58,127 nt of DNA from Syntrophobacteraceae bacterium. GTDB taxonomy: Bacteria; Desulfobacterota; Syntrophobacteria; Syntrophobacterales; Syntrophobacteraceae. Location: positions 1 through 58,127 of the forward strand of contig JARLHO010000081.1 of assembly GCA_031292215.1 (NCBI GenBank). The letters run 5' to 3'. A program made the position numbers and the translations under genes. The notes under the pieces were generated by a model. The model saw only the letters and a list, made by a program, of their open reading frames with translations. It had not been told where the DNA came from and did no database searches. Of the stretch, positions 1 through 9,731 are shown one piece after another; the first letter of the stretch is position 1; each line of letters opens with the position of its first letter.

Positions 1-186
1 GCCGGCGGCGCGGTTCGTGGCGGCTACCGGGGGGCCTCGCATGCCGGCGGCGCGGTTCGTGGCGGCTTCGGCGGCGCCCCTCGTGGCGGCGGCGCTCCTC
101 GTGGCGGCGGCGCTCCTCATGGCGGCGGCGGTCCTCATGGCGGCGGCGGTCCTCATGGTGGCGGCGGTCACAACAACAAGAAGTAG
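1..186 (+). CDS. C-terminal end of a Gly/His-rich protein (partial)
   Basis: The reading frame is open from the first base of the window to a TAG at 184-186, so only the last 61 residues of a longer protein are visible. They are almost entirely Gly, Ala, Pro, Arg and His. The second half is a periodic run of GGGGPH units preceded by GGGAPR units, and it ends in HNNKK. A 24-base direct repeat (1-24 and 43-66) underlies the first part. A perfect hairpin follows at 254-287. The other frame through this DNA gives only an Ala/Leu string and is a shadow. Such tails bind metal ions in some chaperones or act as disordered linkers; the body of the gene is outside the window, so no function is assigned. 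Confidence 0.6.
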   Translation, partial: AGGAVRGGYRGASHAGGAVRGGFGGAPRGGGAPRGGGAPHGGGGPHGGGGPHGGGGHNNKK

Positions 187-253
187 TTATGTAATTTTCT
201 TTCGGGCAGTGTGAACCGGCAAGCGCTACGTCCGGCCCAGACTGTTTAGCATC

Positions 254-287
254 AAAGGGGTTGCGGCCAAAAAACCGCAACCCCTTT
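254..287 (+). terminator. Hairpin downstream of the Gly/His-rich gene
   Basis: A perfect 13-base inverted repeat, AAAGGGGTTGCGG and its complement, is separated by an 8-base A-rich loop. It lies 68 bases after the stop codon at 186. There is no long T-run after it, so it is a probable rather than classical terminator. Confidence 0.6.
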
Positions 288-409
288 ACTATTTGGCGTC
301 CATCCGGTTTTGGTGGGTACGATAAGACCTTACAATCACCTACACATACGCCAACTTACCACGTCCCCGGACTGATGCCTATTGGACAGTTGTTTCGTTT
401 TTTCCGGCT

Positions 410-599
410 CCGGCAGAGTAAATCCCCCCAACCCCCCTTTGAAAAAAAGGGGGGCGATCGCGCCAAGCCCGTCCTTGTGGTAATCGGGAAAGGGGGGGGG
501 CGGGCCAAGCCGTTCCATGTGCGTCATGGTGAAAGGGGGGCGATCGGGCCAGGCGCCTCCATGAAAGTCATTGCAAAAGGAGGTAAGTGGGTGATTGCC
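410..599. repeat. Dispersed C-run/G-run intergenic repeat, copy A
   Basis: This stretch holds a C-run block (AATCCCCCCAACCCCCCTTT) followed by an A-run and GGGGGGCGATCG, and then two further degenerate GGGGGG/CGATCGGGCCA units. It can fold on itself because the C-run and G-run blocks are complementary. Related copies are at 10392-10500, 25285-25338 and 53904-54045. Together with the hairpin at 254-287 it accounts for most of the gene-free interval 187-785; no gene was seen there. Confidence 0.85.
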
Positions 600-785
600 G
601 GGATAAGGGCGTGTGGCTACGGGGCGAAAAATAAGAAATTCGGGATCACGGCCATGTAGTCGATTAGAGCGAAAAGGTGTAAGATCCGCTCTCGAAAAAT
701 GGGTATTCTTTCTACGTGGTCTCCGGCGTCTCAGTGTCGCCCGGGTTCGATCTGGATTTGCAATTTGTGTGAGGTGAGTTTGAGA

Positions 786-1973
786 ATGGAAGCAGAGAAG
801 AAAAAGAAGCCGCCGCGGGGGCGGCCTTCGGTTTGGGTACTTGCCGCCATTTTGGCGGGTGTTACCTGTTATGGCGGGGTCCGGATGTTTTCGGCCGAGC
901 CCGCCGCAGGGCAACCTCCGCACTTCAAGATGAGCACCCCGGTGGTGGTGGAAGCTGTCGCGCGCTCCGACATCAATACGTATATAACGGGGCTCGGAAC
1001 GGTAATACCTCTTAATACCGTCACGGTTCACACCCGGGTAGACGGACAGATCATGAAAGTCGAGTTTAAGGAAGGAGATGTCGTAAAAAGGGGCGCTCCG
1101 CTCTTTGAGATCGACTCCCGGCCGTTCCAGGCGCTACTGGCCGAGGCTCTGGGGCAACTTGCACGGGACCAGGCGCTGCTTGAAAACGCGAAAATGGATC
1201 TCAAGCGCTATAACACCCTGGTAAAACAAAACTCCGTATCGACGCAGCAACGGGACACCCAGGTTTCTCTTGTGCACCAGTACGAAGGGACGGTTAAATA
1301 CGACCAGGGCCAGGTGGAGAGCGCCAACGTCAACCTGATTTACTGTCATATCGCCTCGCCTCTTACCGGGCGCATCGGGCTGCGTCTCGTGGACGGGGGA
1401 AACATCGTTCATGCCTCGGATACGACCGGGTTGGCGGTGATCGCGCAGGAGCAGCCCATAAGCGTTGTTTTTCCGATTCCCGAGGAAAGCCTGCAGGGTG
1501 TGCTCGCCATGCTGGAGACGACCAGGCACCCGCCAGTCGATGCTTTTGACCGCGAGCAGACTCGAAAAATCGCAACGGGAAAACTCCTGACCGTTGACAA
1601 CCAAATCGACACCAGCACGGGGACAGTGAAGCTCAAAGCGATATTTGCGAATAAACACCGTGAGCTTTTCCCCAACCAGTTCGTAAACGCGAGGCTTCTT
1701 CTCTCCACCGTGCGGGATGCCGTGGTTGTGCCGACATCCGCTATTGAGCGCTCGACCAAAGGGACGTTCGTCTATGTGTTGAACGCGAAAAACAGTACGG
1801 TTTCCATGCGGTGGGTAAAGCTTGGGCCTTCGGAAAAAGAACTGCAGGCGATCGCCTCGGGGCTTTCCCCGGGGGAATCGGTCGTGGTGGACGGGGCGGA
1901 GAAATTAACGGATGGGGCCAAAGTCCAAGCGCATGTTCTGCTGACCAATACCTCCGGTGGCAACGGCAAATGA
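786..1973 (+). CDS. mdtA: RND efflux membrane-fusion (periplasmic adaptor) protein, MdtA-type
   Basis: A 395-residue periplasmic adaptor linking an inner-membrane RND pump to an outer-membrane channel. A basic N-terminus (KKKKPPRGR) precedes one membrane anchor at about residues 16-36. The lipoyl-like half motif around [16 protein letters not shown] follows, then an alpha-hairpin and beta-barrel region typical of the HlyD/AcrA family. The ATG at 786 is preferred to an upstream in-frame ATG at 699 because it directly precedes the basic segment and membrane anchor. The stop overlaps the start of the next gene (ATGA at 1970-1973), which indicates translational coupling. Two different pump genes downstream are the MdtABC arrangement. 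Substrates cannot be read from sequence. Confidence 0.9.
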   Translation: MEAEKKKKPPRGRPSVWVLAAILAGVTCYGGVRMFSAEPAAGQPPHFKMSTPVVVEAVARSDINTYITGLGTVIPLNTVTVHTRVDGQIMKVEFKEGDVVKRGAPLFEIDSRPFQALLAEALGQLARDQALLENAKMDLKRYNTLVKQNSVSTQQRDTQVSLVHQYEGTVKYDQGQVESANVNLIYCHIASPLTGRIGLRLVDGGNIVHASDTTGLAVIAQEQPISVVFPIPEESLQGVLAMLETTRHPPVDAFDREQTRKIATGKLLTVDNQIDTSTGTVKLKAIFANKHRELFPNQFVNARLLLSTVRDAVVVPTSAIERSTKGTFVYVLNAKNSTVSMRWVKLGPSEKELQAIASGLSPGESVVVDGAEKLTDGAKVQAHVLLTNTSGGNGK

Positions 1974-4900
1974 ACCCATCGCGAATTTTCATTGTAAGAC
2001 CTGTGGCGACAACGCTTATCATGGCGGCCATTTTGCTGGTCGGCGCCGTGGCCTATCATCTGCTGCCCGTATCCGCGCTGCCGCAGGTGGACTACCCGAC
2101 GATCCAGGTGCTCACTTTTTACCCGGGCGCGAGCCCCGACGTCATGGCCTCAACGATCACGGCGCCGCTCGAGCGGCAGTTTGGCCAGATGCCGGGGCTA
2201 AAGCAGATGACTTCGGACTCCTCGGGCGGGGGGGCGGTTATCGTTTTGCAGTTTGGCTTAAATCTTGGCCTGGACGTAGCCGAGCAGGAAGTACAGGCGG
2301 CCATAAACGCCTCCGGCTCCTTTCTTCCAAGGGATTTGCCCAACCCTCCGGTCTACAGCAAGGTGAATCCGGCCGATGCTCCGATTTTGACCCTGGCTCT
2401 TACCTCGGATACCCTTCCTCTTCCAAAGGTCGAGGACCTGACCGACACGCGGCTTGCCCAAAAGATTTCTCAACTACCGGGGGTAGGGCTCGTGAGTATA
2501 AGCGGGGGAGAGCGGCCGGCGGTTCGAATTCAGGCAAACCCGACCGCTCTTGCCGCCTATGGCCTGGGGCTGGAGGATTTGCGCTCAGCGGTTGTAGCCG
2601 CCAATATCAACCAGGCCAAGGGGCAGTTCGACGGTCCCAGGCGCTCGTTTATCATCGGGGCTAACGACCAGCTTCTTACCAGCAGCGAATATCGGCCCCT
2701 TATCATCGCCTACCGAAACGGCGCCCCGGTTACGCTCTCCGATGTCGCAACGGTTATCGACGGAGCGGAGAACGTAAAACTTGCGGCCTGGATGAACGAT
2801 ACCCCGGCGGTGATCGTAAACATTCAAAGACAGCCCGGGGCAAACGTCATCGAGGTGGTGGACAGGATCAAACGGCTGCTGCCGGTGTTGCAGAGTTCGC
2901 TCCCCAGCTCGGTCAAGGTACACATGCTGACCGATCGCACGGTTACGATTCGCGGTTCGGTAAGGGATGTGCAATGGGAATTGCTGCTGGCGGTGGCCCT
3001 GGTCATCATGGTGATATTTCTTTTTCTGCGCAACCTCTCTGCCACCTTGATTCCCAGCGTCGCCGTTCCGCTGTCTCTTATCGGAACGTTCGGGGTAATG
3101 TATCTTCTGGGTTTTAGCCTCAATAACCTCTCGCTTATGGCCCTGACGATCTCTACGGGTTTTGTGGTCGATGACGCCATCGTCATGATCGAAAACATTT
3201 CGCGCTATATCGAGCAGGGGGATTCGCCACTGGAGGCCGCGCTCAAAGGGTCGGCGCAGATCGCCTTTACGATCGTGTCCCTTACCGTCTCGCTCATCGC
3301 CGTTCTCATTCCTTTGCTGTTTATGGGAGACGTCGTGGGGAGGCTTTTCCGCGAGTTCGCGATAACTCTTGGCGTGACTATTCTCATTTCGGCGCTCGTC
3401 TCGCTCACCTTGACCCCCATGATGTGCGCGCGCTTTTTGCGCCATACGCCCGAGGAAAAACAGGGGGAGTTCTATAAAAAATCCCAGCGGGGCTGGGACG
3501 GGATCTTAAGCGTCTACGGCAGAACGCTCCGCTGGGTGCTGGAGCGCCAGGGCGCGACGCTTCTAGTGGCCGTGGCGACCCTTATAGCGACGATAGTGCT
3601 CTATATCGTGGCGCCCAAAGGATTTTTTCCCGTCCAGGATACCGGGCTTCTCCTGGGGATTTCCCAGGCGCCCCAGTCGATTTCCTTTGACGCCATGGCC
3701 AAAAGGCAGGAGGCCCTGGCCAAGCTGGTGTTAAAAGACCCGGCTGTCCAAAGCCTTTCGACCTTTATCGGGATCGATGGGACCAATGTGAGTCAAAATT
3801 CGGGCCGGATGATGATAAATCTCAAGCCCATAGGGGAACGGCCTGAAAGCGCGAGCGCTGTGATTCGCCGTCTTGACGCGGAATCGGCCAAACTCGAGGG
3901 CATCAAGTTGTACATGCAGCCGGTGCAAGACCTCTCGGTCGAGGACCGGGTGACACGGACGCAGTTCCAGTACAGCCTCGAAGATCCGGACGTAAAAGAA
4001 TTGAGTGATTGGACGCCCAAATTTGTCGCATCCCTGCAAAAACTTCCCGAGCTGCGCGATGTGAGCAGCGATCAGCAAGACGGGGGACTTGCGGTAAATC
4101 TCGATATAGACCGCATCACCGCTTCCCGCCTGGGGATAACCCCGCAGCTCATCGTGGACACCTTAGACGATGCTTTCGGCCAGAGGCAGATTTCGACGAT
4201 TTTTACCCAGTTAAACCAGTACCGGGTGATACTTGAGGTAAAACCTCGATTCCAGGCAGGCCCAAAAGGGCTCGGTGACATCTATATCGGTACTCCCGGG
4301 GGCCGGGAAGCGCCCCTGGCGTCGATGGCGAAAGTGTCCGAGTCGACCACCCCTCTTGTTATCAGCCACCAGGGGCAGTTTCCGGTTGCAACCGTTTCTT
4401 TTAACCTGGCCCCCGGGGTCTCGCTGGGAGAAGGGGTTAACGCCGTGGAGGCAACAGCTAAAAGGCTGGGGATGCCCGGATCCATCTGGGGCGGCTTCCA
4501 GGGGACCGCCGAGGCTTTCCGGGCCGCTCTCGCCAATGAACCGATCCTGATCCTGGCCGCCCTTATAACCGTCTACATCGTTTTGGGCGTGTTGTACGAG
4601 AGCTTCATTCACCCGATAACCATACTTTCGACACTGCCTTCGGCAGGCATCGGCGCTATCCTCGCTCTTCTTCTCTGCCACACCGAATTTAGCGTGATAG
4701 CCCTAATCGGTATTATTCTGCTTATAGGAATCGTTAAGAAAAACGCGATCATGATCGTCGACTTCGCTCTCGAGGCCGAGCGCAAGGAGGGCAAGAGCCC
4801 GGTTGAGGCGATCTATCAGGCAAGCCTTCTACGGTTTCGGCCGATCATGATGACGACGATGGCGGCCCTTCTGGGCGCCCTTCCTCTTGCGCTGGGAAAA

Positions 4901-5047
4901 GGGGTGGGCTCGGAGCTTCGGCGCCCCATGGGCATCGCCATAGTGGGCGGCCTTATTTTCAGCCAGGTGCTGACTCTTTATACCACGCCCGTCATCTACC
5001 TGTGGTTTGACCGTCTGTCTCGCCGCCTGCGCGGAAGTGATGTGTAA
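1970..5047 (+). CDS. mdtB: RND efflux transporter subunit, MdtB-type
   Basis: A 1025-residue inner-membrane proton-driven pump of the AcrB/MdtB family, full length. It begins [16 protein letters not shown], the usual first transmembrane helix, followed by a large periplasmic loop. The first helix bundle contains [14 protein letters not shown], carrying the conserved Asp pair of transmembrane helix 4. The second half repeats the layout and contains [14 protein letters not shown] with the conserved Lys of helix 10. The ATG at 1970 overlaps the stop of the adaptor gene and matches the family N-terminus. With the paralogue that begins 6 bases after its stop it probably forms a mixed B/C trimer, as MdtB and MdtC do. 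Confidence 0.93.
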   Translation: MNPSRIFIVRPVATTLIMAAILLVGAVAYHLLPVSALPQVDYPTIQVLTFYPGASPDVMASTITAPLERQFGQMPGLKQMTSDSSGGGAVIVLQFGLNLGLDVAEQEVQAAINASGSFLPRDLPNPPVYSKVNPADAPILTLALTSDTLPLPKVEDLTDTRLAQKISQLPGVGLVSISGGERPAVRIQANPTALAAYGLGLEDLRSAVVAANINQAKGQFDGPRRSFIIGANDQLLTSSEYRPLIIAYRNGAPVTLSDVATVIDGAENVKLAAWMNDTPAVIVNIQRQPGANVIEVVDRIKRLLPVLQSSLPSSVKVHMLTDRTVTIRGSVRDVQWELLLAVALVIMVIFLFLRNLSATLIPSVAVPLSLIGTFGVMYLLGFSLNNLSLMALTISTGFVVDDAIVMIENISRYIEQGDSPLEAALKGSAQIAFTIVSLTVSLIAVLIPLLFMGDVVGRLFREFAITLGVTILISALVSLTLTPMMCARFLRHTPEEKQGEFYKKSQRGWDGILSVYGRTLRWVLERQGATLLVAVATLIATIVLYIVAPKGFFPVQDTGLLLGISQAPQSISFDAMAKRQEALAKLVLKDPAVQSLSTFIGIDGTNVSQNSGRMMINLKPIGERPESASAVIRRLDAESAKLEGIKLYMQPVQDLSVEDRVTRTQFQYSLEDPDVKELSDWTPKFVASLQKLPELRDVSSDQQDGGLAVNLDIDRITASRLGITPQLIVDTLDDAFGQRQISTIFTQLNQYRVILEVKPRFQAGPKGLGDIYIGTPGGREAPLASMAKVSESTTPLVISHQGQFPVATVSFNLAPGVSLGEGVNAVEATAKRLGMPGSIWGGFQGTAEAFRAALANEPILILAALITVYIVLGVLYESFIHPITILSTLPSAGIGAILALLLCHTEFSVIALIGIILLIGIVKKNAIMIVDFALEAERKEGKSPVEAIYQASLLRFRPIMMTTMAALLGALPLALGKGVGSELRRPMGIAIVGGLIFSQVLTLYTTPVIYLWFDRLSRRLRGSDV

Positions 5048-5052
5048 CGCTC

Positions 5053-8000
5053 ATGAATTTATCCTCAATTTTTATCAAACGGCCGGTAGCAACGACTCTT
5101 CTTACCATCGGGATGGCCCTGGCGGGAGTGGTCGCTTTTCACTCTCTGCCGGTCTCTCCCTTGCCGCAGGTGGATTTTCCGACTCTTTCGGTAAGCGCGG
5201 GTCTTCCCGGGGCCGATCCGGAGACGATGGCCACCTCGGTTGCCGCCCCGCTGGAACGCCAGTTCGCCCATATTGCCGGGGTTTCCGAAATGACCTCGAC
5301 GAGCTTTCAGGGTGAAACGGTCATCGCCCTGCAGTTCGACCTGGACCGCGATATCGATGGGGCCGCAAGGGATGTGCAGGCCGCAATAAGTGCTGCGAGA
5401 ACCTATCTGCCCTCCGATCTGCCAAGCAACCCGACCTACAGGAAAGTAAACCCCGCCGGCGCGCCGATCCTCATCATGTCCCTTACCTCGGATACGGTGA
5501 GCAGGGCGCAGATGTATGACGAGGCCTCAACCGTTTTGCAGCAGAGGATCTCGCAGGTGAGCGGAGTGGGCCAGGTCGTGGTGGGGGGCGGCTCACTTCC
5601 GGCGGTCCGAGTCGAACTCAACCCGAGCGCCCTGGACAAATACGGCATAGGTCTCGAAGACGTGCGAACCATGCTGCAGGCAACCAATGTGAGCCGGCCC
5701 GCCGGAAAGTTGTCAAGCGGGCGCCGCACCTGGGAAATCCAGGCAAACGACCAGTTGCACAAAGCCTCGCAGTACAGTCATCTGATCGTTCGGTACACGG
5801 CCGGGGCGGCGGTGCGGTTGTCGGATCTTGGCGAGGTGCGGGATTCGGTTGAAAACGTTCGAAACGCCGGGTATGTGAACGGAAAGCCTGCGGTAATGAT
5901 GCTCGTATTCCCGCAGCCCGGAGCAAATATTATCGAAACGGTTGCAAGTGTTCGAAAGATTTTACCCCAGCTCGCAGCAACCTTGCCCGGAAGGGTTAAC
6001 TTCTCGGTCGTACTCGATAGAACGCCCCCGATTCGGGATTCGCTTCGCGAGGTCGAGCTTGCTCTTATCATTTCTGCTATTCTCGTAATCCTTGTGGTTT
6101 TCGCCTTCCTGCGAAATGCGCGCGCAACGCTCATCCCGGCGGTGGCGGTGCCGGTCTCGCTCGTTAGCACCTTCGCGGTTATGTATCTTTTCGGCTACTC
6201 CCTCGACAATCTATCTCTTATGGCCCTTACCGTCGCCACGGGCTTTGTCGTAGATGACGCCATCGTCGTTGTGGAAAACATCATCCGCTACATCGAAAAA
6301 GGAGAGACCCCCATGGAGGCGGCCATGAGGGGGGCGCGGGAGATCACCTTCACGGTGATCTCGATGAGCCTGTCGCTTGTGGCCGTATTCATTCCGCTGC
6401 TCATGATGGGGGGAATGGTGGGACGTCTTTTCCGCGAATTCGGCGTAACGCTTGCCGTGGCGGTGACGATCTCGCTTCTGGTTTCTCTAACCCTGACTCC
6501 GATGATGTGCGCGAGGCTGCTCGGGAAGGAAAAACCACGCGCTCACGGCCATCTCTATCGGGCCAACGAATGGCTTTTCAACCAGATGAAAGACTTATAC
6601 GATGTCGGCCTGCGATGGGCTCTGCGCCACTCCCTGCTCATGCTGGCCCTCACCTTCGTAATGATTGTCTCCAGCATCGGGTTATACGTTTTTATCCCCA
6701 AAGGCTTTTTTCCTGAACAGGATAATGGGCGTTTGATGGGCATTATCCAGGCGGAGCAGGATATCTCCTTCCAGGCCATGGACAAGAAGCTGACACGGGT
6801 GATGGGTATTATCAGGAAGGACCCCGATGTGGCCGATGCGATCGGGTTTACCGGTGGAATGGGCGCAACGAATGTCGGGCGAATGTATATAACACTCAAG
6901 TCTTTCGACAAGCGGAAGGCGTCGGCAAAGCAGGTCATCGGGCGGCTTTATAAAAAACTGGCCGGGGTGTCCGGGGCGCCAACATATCTTATCCCTACCC
7001 AGGAACTGAGCATCGGCGCCCACATGGGGACCCTTCTCTATCAGTATACGATTAACGCCGATTCCCTGGCGGTGCTAAACAAGTGGGCGCCCCTTATCCT
7101 CGAAAAACTCGAGTCTTTGCCCCAGTTGTCCCATGTCAACAGCGATCAACAGGAAAGCGGCCTTATGACCTCACTTGTCATAGACCGCGCGACGGCTTCC
7201 CGGTTGGGGATAAACACCCAGTTAATCGACAATGTTCTCTACGACGCGTTCGGCCAGCGGCAGGTATCGATTACCTACATGCCCCTAAACCAGTATCATG
7301 TGGTCATGGAAGTGGCCCCGCGCTACTGGCGGCGGCCAGATATTTTGCAAAAGCTCTTCGTTCGCTCACCTGCCGGCGATGAAGTCCCGTTAAGCGATTT
7401 TGCCCGCTACGAACCGAAAGCGACCTCTCTTTCCATCGACCATTCCGGCCAGTTCCCCTCGATTACCTTCTCGTTTAACCTGGCCAAGGGGTATGCCCTG
7501 GGGGATGCGGTAAACGCCATCGAGGCGGCCACGAGCAAAATGGTGATGCCGGCAACCATTTATGGCTCTTTTCCCGGTACGGCCGGCGCATTCAAGGCCT
7601 CCCTTTCCAACCAGCCCTTCCTTATTTTTGCGGCCCTTGCCGCGGTCTACATAGTGCTTGGCATCCTCTACGAAAGCTACATTCACCCGGTGACGATTCT
7701 GTCAACGCTTCCGTCTGCGGGCGTAGGGGCGCTGGTGGCGCTGATTTTGCTTCGCATGGATCTTACCATCATCGCCATTATCGGGATTATCCTCCTTATC
7801 GGCCTGGTGAAGAAAAACGGCATCCTGATCGTCGATTTTGCCCTGGAGGCGGAACGAAAAGAGGGGATGGAACCCGAAAGAGCCATCTATGAGGCGAGTC
7901 TACTAAGGTTTCGGCCGATCATGATGACCACCCTGGCGGCCCTTCTCGGGGCGTTGCCCCTGGCGTTGGGCATGGGAGTTGGCTCCGAGTTGCGCCGGCC

Positions 8001-8136
8001 GCTCGGTATATCGATCGTTGGCGGGCTCATTTTTAGCCAGATGCTCACCTTGTTTACGACCCCGGTTATTTACCTGTATATGGACCGCTTGAGACTTTGG
8101 TTGCAGCGCGTGCGGGGAAAAGGCACAGTAGCGTAA
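5053..8136 (+). CDS. mdtC: RND efflux transporter subunit, MdtC-type
   Basis: A 1027-residue RND pump closely similar in layout to its neighbour, starting MNLSSIFIKRPVATTL. The helix 4 motif [14 protein letters not shown] and the helix 10 motif LVKKNGILIVDFAL are intact, so the proton relay is present in both paralogues. It follows the MdtB-type gene by 5 bases. A hairpin follows at 8139-8167, which closes a three-gene operon. No outer-membrane TolC-like gene or regulator is adjacent within the window. The B and C labels are assigned by operon order, since the two pumps cannot be told apart with confidence by eye. Confidence 0.92.
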   Translation: MNLSSIFIKRPVATTLLTIGMALAGVVAFHSLPVSPLPQVDFPTLSVSAGLPGADPETMATSVAAPLERQFAHIAGVSEMTSTSFQGETVIALQFDLDRDIDGAARDVQAAISAARTYLPSDLPSNPTYRKVNPAGAPILIMSLTSDTVSRAQMYDEASTVLQQRISQVSGVGQVVVGGGSLPAVRVELNPSALDKYGIGLEDVRTMLQATNVSRPAGKLSSGRRTWEIQANDQLHKASQYSHLIVRYTAGAAVRLSDLGEVRDSVENVRNAGYVNGKPAVMMLVFPQPGANIIETVASVRKILPQLAATLPGRVNFSVVLDRTPPIRDSLREVELALIISAILVILVVFAFLRNARATLIPAVAVPVSLVSTFAVMYLFGYSLDNLSLMALTVATGFVVDDAIVVVENIIRYIEKGETPMEAAMRGAREITFTVISMSLSLVAVFIPLLMMGGMVGRLFREFGVTLAVAVTISLLVSLTLTPMMCARLLGKEKPRAHGHLYRANEWLFNQMKDLYDVGLRWALRHSLLMLALTFVMIVSSIGLYVFIPKGFFPEQDNGRLMGIIQAEQDISFQAMDKKLTRVMGIIRKDPDVADAIGFTGGMGATNVGRMYITLKSFDKRKASAKQVIGRLYKKLAGVSGAPTYLIPTQELSIGAHMGTLLYQYTINADSLAVLNKWAPLILEKLESLPQLSHVNSDQQESGLMTSLVIDRATASRLGINTQLIDNVLYDAFGQRQVSITYMPLNQYHVVMEVAPRYWRRPDILQKLFVRSPAGDEVPLSDFARYEPKATSLSIDHSGQFPSITFSFNLAKGYALGDAVNAIEAATSKMVMPATIYGSFPGTAGAFKASLSNQPFLIFAALAAVYIVLGILYESYIHPVTILSTLPSAGVGALVALILLRMDLTIIAIIGIILLIGLVKKNGILIVDFALEAERKEGMEPERAIYEASLLRFRPIMMTTLAALLGALPLALGMGVGSELRRPLGISIVGGLIFSQMLTLFTTPVIYLYMDRLRLWLQRVRGKGTVA

Positions 8137-8138
8137 AA

Positions 8139-8167
8139 CAAAAGCCGAGGTCCGGAGCCGGCTTTTG
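8139..8167 (+). terminator. Terminator of the mdtABC operon
   Basis: An inverted repeat CAAAAGCCG / CGGCTTTTG with an 11-base spacer begins 3 bases after the mdtC stop. It is followed by GCGCG rather than a T-run, so termination may be partial. The DNA from here to 8369 shows no gene. Confidence 0.6.
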
Positions 8168-8369
8168 CGCGCGTGGAAAAGGGGCCAAACGGGCGGAACC
8201 GGCCCTAAACCCTGGAATCGCAGGGGGCGGTCGAAACGTGTGAGAACCATGATGGGAAGAGGGCCGACTGGTGGAGTTTTATCCAACCCCAAGGGAGTAT
8301 GGGAATCGCAAACTCCTGAGTTTTAAGATGACGGTTTCGGCATGCGAGTAGAAAATCTTGCGAAATGGA

Positions 8370-8384
8370 TTTACATTATGTAAA
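8370..8384 (+). promoter_or_regulatory. Palindromic operator in front of brnTA
   Basis: The perfect palindrome TTTACATTATGTAAA ends 8 bases before the brnT start codon. A TTGCGA at 8358-8363, with a TAAATA 17 bases later (8381-8386), could be the promoter it overlaps. BrnA-type antitoxins repress their own operon, so this is the obvious candidate binding site; that role is inferred. Confidence 0.55.
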
Positions 8385-8392
8385 TACGTAGG

Positions 8393-8674
8393 ATGCGATA
8401 CACGTGGAATGAAGAGAAAAACAGCCAAAATATTTTGCGGCACGGGATTGCCTTCGAGGATGTGGTACGAATTTTCGACGGGCCGACAGTCGAACGGTTG
8501 GAAGACCGGTTTGACTATGGCGAGGATCGTATATATGCCATCGGCCTGGTAAACGGAATAGAAATCACGGTGATCTACACCGATACGGGTGCTGATGAAA
8601 GACGCTTAATATCGGCTTGGAGAGCAGAACCTTATGAAAGACTTTACTACTGGAAGAAAATCGAAGGTCGTTGA
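8393..8674 (+). CDS. brnT: BrnT family type II toxin (ribonuclease)
   Basis: A 93-residue protein with the BrnT layout: N-terminal YTWNEEKNSQNILRHGIAFED (about residues 3-23), a central I-YAIGLVNGIEITVIYTD strand pair and C-terminal RRLISAWRAEPYERLYY. BrnT is a RelE-fold ribonuclease that blocks translation. The residues usually linked to catalysis (the Trp/Glu/Lys region at the start and the Arg-rich SAWRA segment) appear intact. The ATG at 8393 gives the family N-terminus. It overlaps the antitoxin gene by 41 bases, the usual tight coupling with toxin first. It may be active because the antitoxin is also intact. Confidence 0.92.
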   Translation: MRYTWNEEKNSQNILRHGIAFEDVVRIFDGPTVERLEDRFDYGEDRIYAIGLVNGIEITVIYTDTGADERRLISAWRAEPYERLYYWKKIEGR

Positions 8675-8939
8675 ACGCGAGACGGATTGGGAAAAATTAC
8701 GTTCCATGAGCGATGCCGAGGTGCACGCCGCCATCGAGTCCGATCCGGAGGCGCGCCCTACCGACGAAGAGTTCTGGCAAGACGCTGAGGTGGTTTTGCC
8801 TCAGCGCAAGCAGGTTGTGACCATGCGGATCGATGCGGACGTGCTCGAGTGGTTTAGGCGGCAGCCGGGTTATCAGACAAGGATCAACGCAATCCTCCGG
8901 ACTTACATGAAGGCGCATAAAGATAACCAGGCAGTATGA
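8634..8939 (+). CDS. brnA: BrnA family antitoxin
   Basis: A 101-residue antitoxin. The acidic middle part (SDPEARPTDEEFWQDAEVVL, about residues 41-60) is the toxin-neutralising type of segment, and the C-terminal half (TMRIDADVLEWFRRQ..YQTRINAILRTYM) is a ribbon-helix-helix DNA-binding domain. BrnA binds BrnT and represses the operon, probably at the palindrome at 8370-8384. The ATG at 8634 lies within brnT. Immediately downstream (from 8940) is a broken YafQ-like toxin that may once have used an antitoxin of its own. Confidence 0.92.
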   Translation: MKDFTTGRKSKVVERETDWEKLRSMSDAEVHAAIESDPEARPTDEEFWQDAEVVLPQRKQVVTMRIDADVLEWFRRQPGYQTRINAILRTYMKAHKDNQAV

Positions 8940-9192
8940 GACTGGGAACGGTTGGCTCGGTTAGGCCGCTACGACATGAACCGGCTCAAGGAGGCTATGC
9001 TGCTTCTTGTTGCTAATGATGGCTCGCTTGGACCTGAATGGGTAGACCATCCGTTGGGCGGCGATTGGGCAGGACAATCGGGAATGCCACATCGGTGGCG
9101 ATTTTCTCCTGGCATATAAGATCGATAACAGCCGAAATTCAGGTTTGATTGTGTTCGTTCGCGCGGGCACGCATGCTGAGCTGTTCGCGTAG
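8940..9192 (+). pseudogene. Frameshifted remnant of a YafQ/RelE-type toxin
   Basis: From 8940 one frame reads DWERLARLGRYDMNRLKEA and continues to WVDHPLGGDWAGQ; after a +1 shift near 9080 the next frame reads ECHIGGDFLLAYKID and ends GLIVFVRAGTHAELFA at a TAG (9190-9192). Joined, these give the typical core and C-terminus of a YafQ mRNA interferase (DHPL-GDW, ECHI-DFLL-YK, G-HAEL). The N-terminal strand (usually about 15 residues) is missing, since the open frame abuts the brnA stop. A plausible intact relative is on the minus strand at 26069-26350. The gene is therefore truncated and frameshifted, and probably inactive. Confidence 0.75.
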
Positions 9193-9212
9193 GCTTTGCA
9201 AAGGAGACGAAA

Positions 9213-9698
9213 ATGGAATGGCGAGAAGTGGTCGAACATCCAAGCCTGCAAGACCTGCCTTTCAAGATCGAAACCAATGCGGAAGGGTACATCATGATGG
9301 TCGCGGCCAAGAATAAACACAGGGGTTATCAGGCGCGCATAACGGCTTGGTTCGAGCACCATGGAGAGGAAAACAAAGCGATACCGGCATGCAGTATCCA
9401 GACTTCCGATGGGGTTAAGATTGCCGATGTCGCATGGAGAAGCACGGAGTTTATTAAAAGAAACAAGTATAATGATCCCTACGAGGAATCTCCCGAAGTC
9501 GTTGTCGAAGTGATATCGCCTTCCAACAGTGAAAAGGCGATGAAAGGCAAAATGTCATTATATTTCGAGGCCGGGGCTAAAGAAGTCTGGTTCTGCGACG
9601 ATGAGGGCAATATGCGTTTCTTTAATCCTCAAGGGGAATTGGGAAAAAGCGGGCTTTTCGGTCAATTTCCGGGACGTATCGACATCGGCATCGAGTGA
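9213..9698 (+). CDS. Uma2 family (DUF820) putative endonuclease
   Basis: A 161-residue protein of the Uma2 family, which has a PD-(D/E)XK nuclease-like fold. It begins MEWREVVEHPSLQDLPFKIE. The segments VKIADVAWRS (about residues 66-75) and ESPEVVVEVISPSNS (about 90-105) carry the acidic residues, and KMSLYFEAGAKEVWFCDDEG (about 114-133) the following lysine and conserved GAKEVW. The ATG follows a good ribosome site (AAAGGAG). A paralogue with nearly the same ends is at 14959-15447. The biological role of the family is not established; frequent association with mobile DNA is general knowledge, not shown here. Confidence 0.85.
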   Translation: MEWREVVEHPSLQDLPFKIETNAEGYIMMVAAKNKHRGYQARITAWFEHHGEENKAIPACSIQTSDGVKIADVAWRSTEFIKRNKYNDPYEESPEVVVEVISPSNSEKAMKGKMSLYFEAGAKEVWFCDDEGNMRFFNPQGELGKSGLFGQFPGRIDIGIE

Positions 9699-9731
9699 GC
9701 AACGTGAATCAGCGGGAAATAAGGAGCATAT

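Noticed and set aside
17-214. Open frame encoding an Ala/Leu-rich 65-residue peptide
   Set aside because: It is an alternative frame of the Gly/His-rich coding sequence, which is open from the window edge and has a sensible composition.
410-599. Possible CRISPR array or riboswitch in the C-run/G-run repeat region
   Set aside because: Units are unequal, there are no regular spacers, and the same units occur as single copies elsewhere.
2585-3445. Minus-strand frame of 286 codons under the MdtB-type pump
   Set aside because: It is antisense to well-conserved RND motifs and is very rich in His, Arg and Gln, as shadow frames of membrane proteins are.
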